Assembly: GCF_000698555.1 (NCBI RefSeq)
Contig: NZ_JFHE01000019.1
Span: 33,210 to 97,209, forward strand
DNA: 64,000 bases
From: Caballeronia grimmiae
GTDB taxonomy: Bacteria; Pseudomonadota; Gammaproteobacteria; Burkholderiales; Burkholderiaceae
Reading direction: 5' to 3'
Each line of letters begins with the position of its first letter. The first letter of the stretch is position 1. Shown in pieces: positions 45,544 through 55,039 of the stretch. The translations under genes and the position numbers were made by a program. The notes under the pieces were generated by a model. The model ran no database searches and was not told where the DNA came from. It worked only from the letters and a program-made list of their open reading frames with translations.

Positions 45544-46857
45544 TCAGTCGTCCTCGGGCAGCCAGTCTATGTCGCCGCACAGGACGCAGCGCTTGCCGCC
45601 CGAGCGCGTTTCGACGGAAAGCGTGACGCACGGCATCGCTTCGTTGATCGACAGATACGGCTTCGTCACGTGCACGCGCTCGGGATCGCCGAGCGCCGCG
45701 CGAAAGTAAGGACGGCGCAGCCAGTTCGCGCCCTGCGCATCGACGAGCGGCAGAAAGCGCGCCTCGTGCGCCGCGCGGTCCGCGCGCAGCACGACGTTGC
45801 GGCCCGACTGCCGGCCGTTTTGATCGAGCAGGAAGCAGCGTGCGGCGTTATCGAGCGCCAGAAAATTCCAGCAGACTTCATCGAGTGGCTCGCCCGCCGC
45901 AAGCCGCTCCGCCGCGCGTTCGAATGCGCGGACGTAGGGCTGAAGCCGCGTCGCATCGCGCCGCTCGCGCGCTTCGGTTTGCAGGCGATACCGCTCGGTG
46001 AGATCGCTGATGATGGTCTGCGCGTGCGCGCCATCGGCGAGACCGGGATGCGGCCGCGCGAAGAAGAAGCCCTGAACGAAGTCCGCGCCGCTCGCGAGCG
46101 CAAGCTGCGCTTCGTGCTCGGTTTCGACGCCTTCGATCAGCACGAGCTTGCCCGCTTCGTGCAGCAGCGAGACGATGCCCGACAGCACCGCCTCCATGTT
46201 GCGCCGCTGTTTGACCGTGCGTTTGGAAAGCGGCGCGTGCACGTTGTGTCCGGCGTGCGAGAGCATCACGCGATCCAGCTTGACGATATCCGGATCGAGC
46301 TGCCAGATACGTTCGATGTTCGTATGACCCGCGCCGAAATCATCGAGTGCGATGAGAAAGCCGTGGTCGCGGAACTGCTGCACCGCCTGCGCGAGACGCT
46401 CGATATCCTCGGCGCTCTGCTCCAGCACTTCGAGCACGACGCGCCGCGGCTCGATATGCAGACGCTTCAGGTTCGCGAGCAGCGCGGCCGCGTGATACGG
46501 CTCGGTCAGCGCGCCGGGATGCACGTTGAGAAAGAGCCATTCGGTTTCCGCGCCGAGCATCTTGAAGTTTTCGAGATGCAGCGCCTGCGCAAGCCGGTCG
46601 ATCTGCAACGCTTCGCCGACCCGCGCCGCCTGTCCGAAGACATCGACGGGCGATACCGGGCGATCCAGCGCATCGTGCGCGCGCAGCAGCCCTTCATAGC
46701 CGACCGCCCGCATGTGCGACAGGCTCAAGACCGGCTGGAACACGCTCGACAGTGTCCACTCGCCGTGCTCGACGGAATAGCGGTCGAGTCCCGACATTAC
46801 GCCCAGCTCGAAGCTGCGCGGGGAGATCGTCGTCTTTTCGGGGTTGGCGATCACCAT
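45544..46857 (-). CDS. EAL-domain cyclic-di-GMP phosphodiesterase with C-terminal sensor-like domain
   Basis: A 437-residue protein. The EAL signature is present as EGL (YEGLLR, from Glu55), with NVHPG, LDDFGAGHTN, KLDR and IEGVETEHEAQLA supplying metal and catalytic residues, so activity is likely. After about residue 285 a different domain follows with coiled-coil start and YFRAAL...PYLSIN...CVTLSVET, similar to the PAS/Cache-like part of YkuI-type proteins. No membrane segments are seen. ATG 46857 after GGGG is preferred; the frame runs upstream to 47112. Confidence 0.87.
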   Translation of the reverse strand: MVIANPEKTTISPRSFELGVMSGLDRYSVEHGEWTLSSVFQPVLSLSHMRAVGYEGLLRAHDALDRPVSPVDVFGQAARVGEALQIDRLAQALHLENFKMLGAETEWLFLNVHPGALTEPYHAAALLANLKRLHIEPRRVVLEVLEQSAEDIERLAQAVQQFRDHGFLIALDDFGAGHTNIERIWQLDPDIVKLDRVMLSHAGHNVHAPLSKRTVKQRRNMEAVLSGIVSLLHEAGKLVLIEGVETEHEAQLALASGADFVQGFFFARPHPGLADGAHAQTIISDLTERYRLQTEARERRDATRLQPYVRAFERAAERLAAGEPLDEVCWNFLALDNAARCFLLDQNGRQSGRNVVLRADRAAHEARFLPLVDAQGANWLRRPYFRAALGDPERVHVTKPYLSINEAMPCVTLSVETRSGGKRCVLCGDIDWLPEDD

Positions 46858-47209
46858 GTCGATGCCCCTGCCATAACCCGCGCAACCGCGATCCATCGCA
46901 CTGGCCCCGCGCCAGTCCCGCTCGATGTGTCTTTCATGAACAGCCCTCGGTAATGAAGCCCGGAGTCTTAAGTAGCCCGGAGTCTTGGGGTCTGTCGATA
47001 AAGCAATGTCCATGCGCGCGACGCCATCGTATTTGTCGGCGTTTTTCGCTTCCCATGCACCGTCAGCAGGCGAATCCCGCACTTCGACGCACCGCACCGG
47101 TGCGCCTCGCAAAATGCCGTCGCCGGCGCGAACGGCTACACTTTTGCGTCACCCTGTCCTTTGAAAGGAAACCGGACGCCGCGCGCATCCGGCATTTCCC
47201 ATTGCCTGC
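46858..47209. other. Divergent intergenic region between the EAL protein and the antiporter
   Basis: No gene is supported. AGCCCGGAGTCTT occurs twice as direct repeats (46957-46969 and 46974-46986, period 17). CGCACCGGTGCG at 47093-47104 is a perfect 12-base palindrome. Both are candidate regulatory sites; no clear promoter was placed. Confidence 0.5.
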
Positions 47210-48877
47210 ATGGAAATCGTCTTTACCGTCCTCATCCTGCTGATGATCGTCGCGCTGTCGGGCGTCGGTCTGTCGCTGCTGCCCGTCAAGCTGCCGCTTC
47301 CGCTGATTCAGATCGCCATCGGCGCGATGCTCGCGTGGCCCGGCTTTGGGCTGCACGTCACGTTCGATCCCGAGCTGTTCATGCTGCTGTTCATTCCGCC
47401 GCTGCTGTTCGCGGACGGCTGGCGCATCCCGAAGCGTGAGCTGTACCTGCAGCGCCGCGCGATCCTGATGCTCGCGCTCGGGCTCGTGTTCATCACCGTG
47501 GGCGCGCTCGGCTATTTCCTCCACTGGATGATTCCGGAGATGCCGCTGCCCGTCGCGTTTGCGCTCGCGGCCGTGCTCTCGCCAACCGATGCGGTTGCGC
47601 TGACGGGCATCGCCGGGCGCAATCGCATTCCGGCGAACCTGATGCATATCCTCGAAGGCGAAGCGTTGATGAACGACGCATCGGGTCTCGTCGCGCTGAA
47701 GTTCGCCATCGCCGCCGCGCTCACCGGCATGTTCTCGCTGCGCGAGGCGGCGGTGAGCTTCGTGTTGATCGCGGTGGGCGGGCTCGTGATCGGCGCGGCG
47801 ATCAGCTATGCCGTCACCGAAATCCCGGCGCGCATCCTCAAGTTCTCCGACGATGACGACCCCGCCGCCGGCGTCATCCTCACCGTGCTGATCCCGTTCG
47901 CCGCCTATGTGATCGCCGAGCGCGCGGGCTGCTCGGGGATTCTCGCGGCGGTATCGGCGGGCATGATGATGAACATCCAGAGTCTGCGCGCCAGCATTCC
48001 GAGCGCGGTGCGCGTGCGCATGACGAGCACGTGGACGATGATCGAATTCGTCTTCAACGGCATGGTGTTCCTGCTGCTCGGGCTGCAGTTGCCGCACATC
48101 ATCGGACAGGCGCTGGTCGAGGCGCATCACGACGGCAACGCACGCGTGGGGCTGCTGATCGGCTACGTGCTCGCGACCGTCATCGCGCTCTATGCGCTGC
48201 GCTTCCTGTGGGTGTATTGCCTGCGCTGGTTCGCGAGCCGCAGCGCGGCGAAGTCGGGACTCGAAAGCGCCGCGCCCGGCATCCGCACGCTCGGGATGAC
48301 GACCATCGGCGGCGTGCGCGGCGCGGTGACGCTCGCGGGCGTGCTGTCCCTGCCCGTCACGCTCGATAACGGCGCACCGCTCGCCGGGCGCGATCTTGCG
48401 ATTTTCATCGCGTCGTCGGTGATTCTGGTGTCGTTGCTGGTGGCGGTCGTCGGCTTGCCGGTCATGCTGCGCGGGACGAAGCGAGAGCGCAATCCGCACG
48501 CCGCCGAGGAACGCATGGCGCGCCTGCGCGCGGCGCAAGCGGCGATCCGCGCCATCGACAATACGCACGACGTGCTCATCGGAGAAATGGACGAAGCGGC
48601 GTCCGCCCGTTGCGCCGATACGACCGCGCGCGTGATGAGCATATACCGGCGCCGGCTGGCCTCGCTCGGCGACGACGAAGCGCCGCGCGCGGCGGCGAAA
48701 CGAAGCGAAATGGTGGAAACGCGGCTCAAGATGGCGGCGCTGCGGGCCGAGCGCGCGGAACTGCTGCGTTTGCGCTCGGAACAGGCGATCAACGACGAAA
48801 CGCTGAACAAGCTGATGCGGGAGCTCGATCTGTCCGAGACGGCGATCGTGAACCGCAAACGCGGAATGGCGGGGTGA
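47210..48877 (+). CDS. Na+/H+ antiporter, CPA1 family
   Basis: A 555-residue antiporter with about twelve membrane helices in the first 420 residues. The CPA1 marker segments are PPLLFADGW, LSPTDAVALTGI with the ion-binding Asp, GEALMNDASGLVALKFAI and GVRGAVTLAGVLSLP. A cytoplasmic helical tail of about 130 residues (ARLRAAQAAIRAID onward) could regulate activity, as in NhaP/YjcE-like proteins. It is separated from the permease gene by a strong terminator. Confidence 0.92.
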   Translation: MEIVFTVLILLMIVALSGVGLSLLPVKLPLPLIQIAIGAMLAWPGFGLHVTFDPELFMLLFIPPLLFADGWRIPKRELYLQRRAILMLALGLVFITVGALGYFLHWMIPEMPLPVAFALAAVLSPTDAVALTGIAGRNRIPANLMHILEGEALMNDASGLVALKFAIAAALTGMFSLREAAVSFVLIAVGGLVIGAAISYAVTEIPARILKFSDDDDPAAGVILTVLIPFAAYVIAERAGCSGILAAVSAGMMMNIQSLRASIPSAVRVRMTSTWTMIEFVFNGMVFLLLGLQLPHIIGQALVEAHHDGNARVGLLIGYVLATVIALYALRFLWVYCLRWFASRSAAKSGLESAAPGIRTLGMTTIGGVRGAVTLAGVLSLPVTLDNGAPLAGRDLAIFIASSVILVSLLVAVVGLPVMLRGTKRERNPHAAEERMARLRAAQAAIRAIDNTHDVLIGEMDEAASARCADTTARVMSIYRRRLASLGDDEAPRAAAKRSEMVETRLKMAALRAERAELLRLRSEQAINDETLNKLMRELDLSETAIVNRKRGMAG

Positions 48878-48883
48878 TTCGCC

Positions 48884-48910
48884 GGAAGCCCGAGCGGTTC
48901 GGGCTTCCTT
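48884..48910. terminator. Terminator between convergent antiporter and permease genes
   Basis: GGAAGCCCGA (48884-48893) pairs perfectly with TCGGGCTTCC (48899-48908) around a 5-base loop. The T-tract is short, but the 10-base stem between convergent genes supports termination. Confidence 0.8.
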
Positions 48911-48922
48911 GTCGTCGTCGGC

Positions 48923-50224
48923 TCAAACGACGCCCGAGCCGCGGCGGCGCAACAGCGCGTAGAAGATGATCGCGCCGAACGTGGCCGTCCCGATGCCGCC
49001 GAGCGCGAAGCCGCCCAGCTTGAGCGTGAAGTCGCCCGCGCCGAGCACGAGCGTGACAGCCGCGACGATCAGATTGCGGTTATCCGAGAAATCCACCTTG
49101 TTGACGACCCAGATGCGCGCGCCCGTCACCGCGATCAGCCCGAACACGACGATCGACACGCCGCCGAGCACCGGCCCCGGGATGGTCTGAATGACCGCGC
49201 CGAACTTCGGCGAGAAGCCGAGCACGATGGCGAACAGCGCCGCGATCACGAAAACGAGCGTCGAATAGATCTTCGTGACCGCCATCACGCCGATGTTCTC
49301 CGCGTAAGTCGTCACGCCCGTGCCGCCCGCGAAGCCGGACACGATGGTCGCGAGGCCATCGCCGATGAACGCGCGGCCGATGTACTTGTCGAGGCTGCGT
49401 CCGGTCATCGCGCCGACCGCCTTGATGTGGCCGAGATTTTCCGCAACCAGGATGATCGCGATGGGCGCGAGCAGGGTCATCGCTTGCGCATCGAAAACCG
49501 GCGCCGTGAAATGCGGCAGGCCGAACCAGGCGGCGTTGGAAACGATCGAGAAGTCGATCGGCTTGCCCATGCCCATGCCGTTCGTCAGCACCGCATAGAC
49601 GATGTACGCGATCGCGAGGCCGATCAGAATCAGCAGCCGCTGCGCCATGCCCCGCGCGAACACTGCGACGCCGCCCACGCACAACACGGTGACGAGCGCC
49701 ATCCACGAATCGAAGTTGCTGCCGCTCACGCCCTTGACCGCGATCGGCGCGAGATTCAGTCCGATCACGCAGACGATCGATCCGGTGACGACCGGCGGCA
49801 TCAGCGTTTCGATCCATTTCGTGCCGACCGCCGCAACGATCAGCCCGATGATCGCGTAGGCCACGCCGCACGCGATGATCCCGCCGAGCGCGACCGCGAT
49901 ATTCATGTTCGGCCCGTGTCCGCCGTAGCCGGTAATCGCGATCACCAGACCGATGAACGCAAAACTCGAACCGAGATAACTCGGCACGCGCCCGCCGACG
50001 AGCACGAAAAACAGCAGCGTGCCGATGCCCGACATGAAGATGCACAGATTCGGATCGAAGCCCATGAGCAGCGGCGCGAGGACGGTCGAGCCGAACATTG
50101 CGACGACGTGCTGCACGCCCATCGCGATCATTTGCGGCCAGGGCAGCCGTTCGTCGGGCGCGACGACGCGGCCGCCTTGCGCATCCGGCTGGACCGGCCA
50201 GCGCGGGAAATATGAATCGGACAT
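48923..50224 (-). CDS. Uracil/xanthine permease (NCS2 family)
   Basis: A 433-residue nucleobase transporter with 14 predicted helices. LPWPQMIAMGVQHVVAMFGS at the start, the SFAFIG segment, LVAENLGHIKAVGAMTG and the GGTGVTTYAENIGVMAVTKI signature with substrate-contacting residues identify a UraA/RutG-type uracil permease. It imports uracil with protons; xanthine is less likely. It is monocistronic with its promoter in 50225-50400. Confidence 0.91.
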   Translation of the reverse strand: MSDSYFPRWPVQPDAQGGRVVAPDERLPWPQMIAMGVQHVVAMFGSTVLAPLLMGFDPNLCIFMSGIGTLLFFVLVGGRVPSYLGSSFAFIGLVIAITGYGGHGPNMNIAVALGGIIACGVAYAIIGLIVAAVGTKWIETLMPPVVTGSIVCVIGLNLAPIAVKGVSGSNFDSWMALVTVLCVGGVAVFARGMAQRLLILIGLAIAYIVYAVLTNGMGMGKPIDFSIVSNAAWFGLPHFTAPVFDAQAMTLLAPIAIILVAENLGHIKAVGAMTGRSLDKYIGRAFIGDGLATIVSGFAGGTGVTTYAENIGVMAVTKIYSTLVFVIAALFAIVLGFSPKFGAVIQTIPGPVLGGVSIVVFGLIAVTGARIWVVNKVDFSDNRNLIVAAVTLVLGAGDFTLKLGGFALGGIGTATFGAIIFYALLRRRGSGVV

Positions 50225-50521
50225 GGCAACGCTCCTTCTCGGCGATCTTGGACAGGCGCGAGTGTACGGAGTGGGTCGGGCAGTGGCAAGCGAAGCGAAA
50301 TTACGCGCCGCTTACGGGACGATGGGGGATTTTGAGGTGGAATCGCCGGGGAGCGCGCGCTCTCGTTGCGAGCCGGCGCGCCATCTAGCTGACTAGGAGC
50401 AAGCAGTTAGGAACCGTCTTAGTTTTAGGAAAAGTCGTATGTAACGGTTCGAACGCGCCGCGTATGCTGACCGTGTGCGTATCCCCATGTATATGCACGA
50501 AGTCGTTGCAACTCTCCGATT
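50225..50521. other. Non-coding region between uraA-like gene and a rightward terminator
   Basis: No convincing gene is visible. The minus strand should carry the permease promoter. On the plus strand TATGTA at 50439-50444 is a possible -10 for a transcript ending at the terminator 50522-50557, but no good -35 is seen. A short frame from GTG 50475 runs through the terminator and is not considered coding. Confidence 0.45.
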
Positions 50522-50557
50522 ACCGCCCTCGTTCCCCGGCTTGGGCGGTTTTTTTTT
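50522..50557 (+). terminator. Strong intrinsic terminator with no upstream coding gene
   Basis: ACCGCCC (50522-50528) pairs with GGGCGGT (50543-50549), followed by nine T residues. On this strand nothing coding lies upstream for about 1.6 kb, so it may end a small RNA. A second hairpin, GCGCCGCG/GCGCGGCGC (about 50557-50582), adjoins it before the convergent regA-like gene. Confidence 0.88.
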
Positions 50558-50597
50558 GCGCCGCGCTTTCTTGCGCGGCGCACGTCAGCAAAATCGC

Positions 50598-51140
50598 TTA
50601 CTGACGCACCGGCTTCTTGGCCAGCTTGCGCTGCAACGTCCGCCGATGCATGTTGAGCGCGCGTGCCGTCGCTGAAATATTGCCGTTGTTCTCCGCGAGC
50701 GCCCGCTGAATGTGCTCCCATTCCAGCCGCGCGACCGACAGCAGCGTCGGATTCTCGATCGCTTCCTCGGCCGTCTGCTCGCTCGCTTCTTCATGCAGCG
50801 CCGCCAGAATCGATTCGACGTTTGCCGGCTTCGCGAGGTAATTGTCCGCGCCGTCCTTCACCGCCTGAACCGCTGTCGCGATGCTCGCATAACCCGTCAG
50901 CACGAGAATGCGCGCGTCCGGTTGCAGGTCGCGCAGCGGCGCGACGAGCCGCAGGCCGGAATCGTTGCCGAGATGAAGATCGACGGTGATCTGCCCGAAC
51001 TTGTGCTGATTGGCGAGCTTCACCGCTTCGTCGGCGTTGTGCGCCTGATGCGGGGTGTAGCCGCGGCGCGTCAGACCGCGCGCCAGGATGCCCGCGAAAA
51101 CCTCGTCGTCGTCGATGATCAGGAAGTTGGTGTCGCTCAT
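50598..51140 (-). CDS. regA: Redox response regulator, RegA/PrrA family
   Basis: A 180-residue two-component regulator. The receiver has Asp10-Asp12 acidic residues, phospho-acceptor Asp54 (TVDLHLG), TGYAS and Lys in YLAKPA. A short linker leads to a Fis-type helix-turn-helix (EWEHIQRALAENNGNISATA, NMHRRTLQRKLAKK). The layout and the HTH sequence are those of RegA/ActR/RoxR, a global regulator of energy metabolism in response to redox. It follows the RegB gene by 80 bases on the same strand. Confidence 0.9.
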   Translation of the reverse strand: MSDTNFLIIDDDEVFAGILARGLTRRGYTPHQAHNADEAVKLANQHKFGQITVDLHLGNDSGLRLVAPLRDLQPDARILVLTGYASIATAVQAVKDGADNYLAKPANVESILAALHEEASEQTAEEAIENPTLLSVARLEWEHIQRALAENNGNISATARALNMHRRTLQRKLAKKPVRQ

Positions 51141-51220
51141 TTTGGTTTCTCCTTGTTGACCGCAACCGGCGCTTCAGCGCTTGTGCGGTCCCTTGCAATG
51201 TTTCAATTTCCGCAAGCGGT

Positions 51221-52519
51221 TCAGGTCGCGCCGCTCGATTCCGTCCGCGCGGCCTGGCTCGATCCCGCGACCGCCCCGCGATCCGGCAGCCGCAGCACGG
51301 CGCGCGTGCCGCGCGGCTCGTCCGCGACCAGTTCGATCGATCCGTCGAGCCGCGCCGCCGCCGCAAACGCCAGATAGAGCCCGACGCCATGCCCGCCCTG
51401 CGTGCTGTCGACGGGGCCCGCGCCCAGCGAAGCGCGCAGCGCGGGCGGAATGCCGGGACCGCGATCGCACACTTCGAAGCGCACGACGCGCGCGCCGTCG
51501 TTCTTCTCGGCCACCGCTTGCAGCGACACGAACTCGTTGCTCGCACGCGCGGCGTTGTCGAGAAGAATGGTGAGAATCTGGCCGACGGCGACGGCATCGT
51601 CGATCGACACGCCCGCCGGCGTCTCGCCGACCTGTCTGAACTTCACGTGCGGATGACGCAGCCGCCATTGCTCGATGAAGCTCGCGAGCCATTCGTCGAG
51701 CGCCTGCCGGCTCGATGGCCCGCTCGCGCGGCTGCGCAGACGCGCGAGCGCCGACGTGCACAGCCCCATCTGCTGCTCGAGCAGTTCGAAATCGGCGGCA
51801 TACGGAGCGAGGTTGCGGTCGTGCGCGGCGGCGTCGCGAAGTTCTTCGGAAAGCATCGCGATAGTGGAGAGCGGCGTGCCCATCTCATGCGCGACGGTCG
51901 CCGCCTGCACGCCGAGCGCGACCGCGCGTTCGTCGCGCAAATGGCGCTGCTGGGCATCGGCGAGCGCGGCGTCGCGCAGGCGCAATCCGCGTGACATGCG
52001 GGCCACGAACCAGCCGATCAGCCCGACGCTCACCATGAAGTTGACCCACAGGCCGGTGCGGAAATAATCGAAGAGATTGGCCGGATTCTCGATGTTGAGC
52101 GGCACGTAGTTGTAGCTCAGCAGCGCGTAACACGCGACGGCGAAGAGCGCGAGGCAGGTCATCATCGTCCACGGCAGGATGGCCGCGGCGATCGCGAGCG
52201 ACGGCAAATACAGCGTCACGAACGGATTCGTTGCCCCGCCGGAGAGAAAGAGCAGCGCGGAGAGCGCGCCGAGATCCACGCACATCTGGCCGAACAACTC
52301 GAGATTCGTCTCGGGCCGCGCCCGCGTCACGCGCAGCCACGTCAGCCCGTTGAAAAGCATTTCGAGCATGATGACGAGCAGCATTGCGGGCAACGGGAGC
52401 TTCGCGCCGTAGAAAATCTGCACGACGGCGATGGTCGACAACTGGCCGATGATCGCGAGCGAGCGGAGCCAGAAAAGATGGCCCAGGTTGACGCGTCCGG
52501 TATTGGTTATGCGGTGCAT
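51221..52519 (-). CDS. regB: Redox sensor histidine kinase, RegB/PrrB family
   Basis: A 432-residue membrane kinase with about six membrane helices in the first 175 residues. The ubiquinone-sensing heptad GGATNPF is at residues 94-100. The H-box is VAHEMGTPLSTI with His211. Cys254 lies in MGLCTSAL, 43 residues on, about where the redox-active Cys265 of Rhodobacter RegB (His225) would fall. DNAARAS (N-box), DRGPGIPP and GHGVGLYLA complete the ATPase domain. It should phosphorylate the RegA homologue encoded just downstream. Confidence 0.9.
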   Translation of the reverse strand: MHRITNTGRVNLGHLFWLRSLAIIGQLSTIAVVQIFYGAKLPLPAMLLVIMLEMLFNGLTWLRVTRARPETNLELFGQMCVDLGALSALLFLSGGATNPFVTLYLPSLAIAAAILPWTMMTCLALFAVACYALLSYNYVPLNIENPANLFDYFRTGLWVNFMVSVGLIGWFVARMSRGLRLRDAALADAQQRHLRDERAVALGVQAATVAHEMGTPLSTIAMLSEELRDAAAHDRNLAPYAADFELLEQQMGLCTSALARLRSRASGPSSRQALDEWLASFIEQWRLRHPHVKFRQVGETPAGVSIDDAVAVGQILTILLDNAARASNEFVSLQAVAEKNDGARVVRFEVCDRGPGIPPALRASLGAGPVDSTQGGHGVGLYLAFAAAARLDGSIELVADEPRGTRAVLRLPDRGAVAGSSQAARTESSGAT

Positions 52520-52652
52520 GTTCCGTCGATTGCGTGCCGCTCAGCGCAAGCGCCTGCCGGCGTATCGTGTTCCATGCGGCATTATCCCGCTTGCGCGCAC
52601 CCCGAAACCGCCGATGGCGCGATTTGTCGCACTTTGCGCGGCGCAGGCGCGG

Positions 52653-52877
52653 CTAATCGGAGTCGGCGGCGCGCGTCTTGTCGATCAGCGCAAGAAGGCA
52701 CGCGCGGCACAGGCACGGCTCGCCGGGCAGCAGGCGATCGAGCGGCAGCGCGGGGAGCGCCGCGCACCAGCAGGCGGCGTCGCCCGCGAGCGAACCGCAT
52801 CGGAACGGCGCGCCGCATCGTGCGCAGACGAGCGCGCCGTCGACAGCCGGTTCGCGTGTGGATTCCATGTTCGTCAT
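52653..52877 (-). CDS. Cysteine-rich CWC-family small protein
   Basis: A protein of 74 residues with eight cysteines in pairs: CARCGAPFRC, ACWCAALP and CLCRAC. This spacing, including the CWC triplet, is that of the Cysteine-rich_CWC family, probably a zinc-binding protein of unknown function. The reading frame extends far upstream, but the argB gene occupies that region on the other strand. ATG 52877 or 52868 is the start. Confidence 0.75.
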   Translation of the reverse strand: MTNMESTREPAVDGALVCARCGAPFRCGSLAGDAACWCAALPALPLDRLLPGEPCLCRACLLALIDKTRAADSD

Positions 52878-53009
52878 GATGACGTGTTGATGACAGCCAG
52901 AAACATCACCGATGATTGCACGCCGGACGCCGTGCCGGAAAGCGTGGCGGCGTCGCGGGAAAACCATCCTGTTGCGCTGCGTCAGTCCTGTACAATTCGG
53001 CGTGTTTAA

Positions 53010-53933
<924 letters not shown>

Positions 53934-53961
53934 GCCTCGCGCTTATTTATCGACGCTACCG

Positions 53962-53990
53962 ACGCCCGCTGCCACGCGGGCGTTTCTTTT
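53962..53990 (+). terminator. Intrinsic terminator after argB
   Basis: ACGCCCGC (53962-53969) pairs with GCGGGCGT (53976-53983) around a 6-base loop, followed by TTTCTTTT. Confidence 0.88.
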
Positions 53991-54003
53991 GACGCCACCG
54001 ACA

Positions 54004-54777
54004 ATGCGCCCCCATTCGCGCCGCCCGTCCCGCCGCCGTCCCGCCAAAACGCGCGGCCCCGTCTGGCTCTTCGACCTCGACAACACGCTGCATCACGCGT
54101 CGCATCAGGTCTTCCCGGCCATCAATCGCGCGATGACGCAGTACATCATCGATCGCGTCGGCGTGGATATCGACGAGGCGAACCGGCTGCGCGTCGGCTA
54201 TACGGTGCGTTACGGCGCGGCGCTGCTCGGGCTCGTGAAGCATCACGGCGTCGATCCCGCCGACTTCCTGCACGTCGTCCATACGTTCTCCGATCTTCCG
54301 TCGATGCTGCGCGCCGAACGCGGCATCAAGCGCATGCTGCACGCATTGCCGGGCCGCAAGATCGTGCTGACCAACGGGCCGTCCGTGTATGCGCGGGCGG
54401 TGCTCGCGGAACTGGGCATCGAGAAGCTGTTCGAGCGCGTGATTGCCATCGAGGACATGCGTGAAGGCGACCGCTGGCGCGCCAAGCCCGATGCGCCGAT
54501 GCTTCGCCGAGCGATGCGCCGCGCGCACGTGCGCCTGGCCGACGCCATTCTCGTCGAGGATACGCGCGGGCATCTCAAGAGCTATCGGCGGCTCGGCATT
54601 CGGACGGTCTGGATCGTCGGGCACCTGCCGGCGGCGCGAACGTCGAGCGGCGCGGTGTCCGTTCGCATGCCGGGCGCGGGGCGGCCGCATTACGTGGATC
54701 GCACGGTGCAGTCGGTTCGCGCGCTGGCGCTCGGCCTGCGCGGGCGGGCGCTCGGGCGGCCTGCTGCAAAGCCCTAA
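54004..54777 (+). CDS. HAD pyrimidine 5'-nucleotidase (SDT1-like)
   Basis: A 257-residue HAD hydrolase. Motif I is FDLDNTLHHA (residues 23-32), motif II ends in IVLTNGP (about 119-125), with Lys and acidic residues (KPDAPMLRR; ILVEDTRGHL) completing the site. The basic N-terminus (about 18 residues, Arg-rich) and C-terminal tail are low-complexity. The family dephosphorylates UMP or CMP. ATG 54004 is preferred over TTG 53989, which lies inside the terminator. It follows argB, an order I recall from Burkholderia. Confidence 0.87.
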   Translation: MRPHSRRPSRRRPAKTRGPVWLFDLDNTLHHASHQVFPAINRAMTQYIIDRVGVDIDEANRLRVGYTVRYGAALLGLVKHHGVDPADFLHVVHTFSDLPSMLRAERGIKRMLHALPGRKIVLTNGPSVYARAVLAELGIEKLFERVIAIEDMREGDRWRAKPDAPMLRRAMRRAHVRLADAILVEDTRGHLKSYRRLGIRTVWIVGHLPAARTSSGAVSVRMPGAGRPHYVDRTVQSVRALALGLRGRALGRPAAKP

Positions 54778-54836
54778 AGCGGGTGCCGGGGGCGCTTCAT
54801 TCGAGGTCCGAACGGGCATCGCGCGTGCCGCCGCGA

Positions 54837-54867
54837 TTGACGGCTTTATGACATTTTCCGCTATACT
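54837..54867 (+). promoter_or_regulatory. Candidate promoter of metX
   Basis: TTGACG (54837-54842) and TATACT (54862-54867) are spaced by 19 bases, slightly long. The start would be near 54875, leaving a leader of about 165 nucleotides before the metX ATG, enough for the structured element at 54960-55034. Confidence 0.6.
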
Positions 54868-54959
54868 CACCGCTCATTTGAATTGAACAACGCGCCGATT
54901 TGCTGACTCGATTGCGGGCGCGCGAACCTAGGGCCAAGGCCCGGCGGTTCACTATAAAT

Positions 54960-55034
54960 GCGGCTAAAGAGGTCGTCAGCCGCGCCCATGTTCCGCGCAC
55001 AGCCGACACCGTTTAGCCGCTTCGTCAAAGGCGG
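54960..55034 (+). promoter_or_regulatory. Structured metX leader with competing helices
   Basis: GCGGCTAAA (54960-54968) pairs perfectly with TTTAGCCGC (55012-55020), closing a 43-base interior in which GTCG and CGAC can also pair. The 3' arm CCGC (55017-55020) can instead pair with GCGG (55031-55034), part of the Shine-Dalgarno AAAGGCGG 5 bases before ATG 55040. The two helices exclude each other, as in a translation-control switch. I do not recognise it as a known SAM riboswitch class. Confidence 0.6.
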
Positions 55035-55039
55035 AATGA

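Noticed and set aside
50475..50675. Short frame that could be a leader peptide
   Set aside because: It reads through a strong terminator and into the antisense of the RegA gene.
54960..55034. SAM-II riboswitch before metX
   Set aside because: The H-type pseudoknot sequence of SAM-II is not visible; the helices seen have a different arrangement, so it is reported only as an unassigned leader structure.
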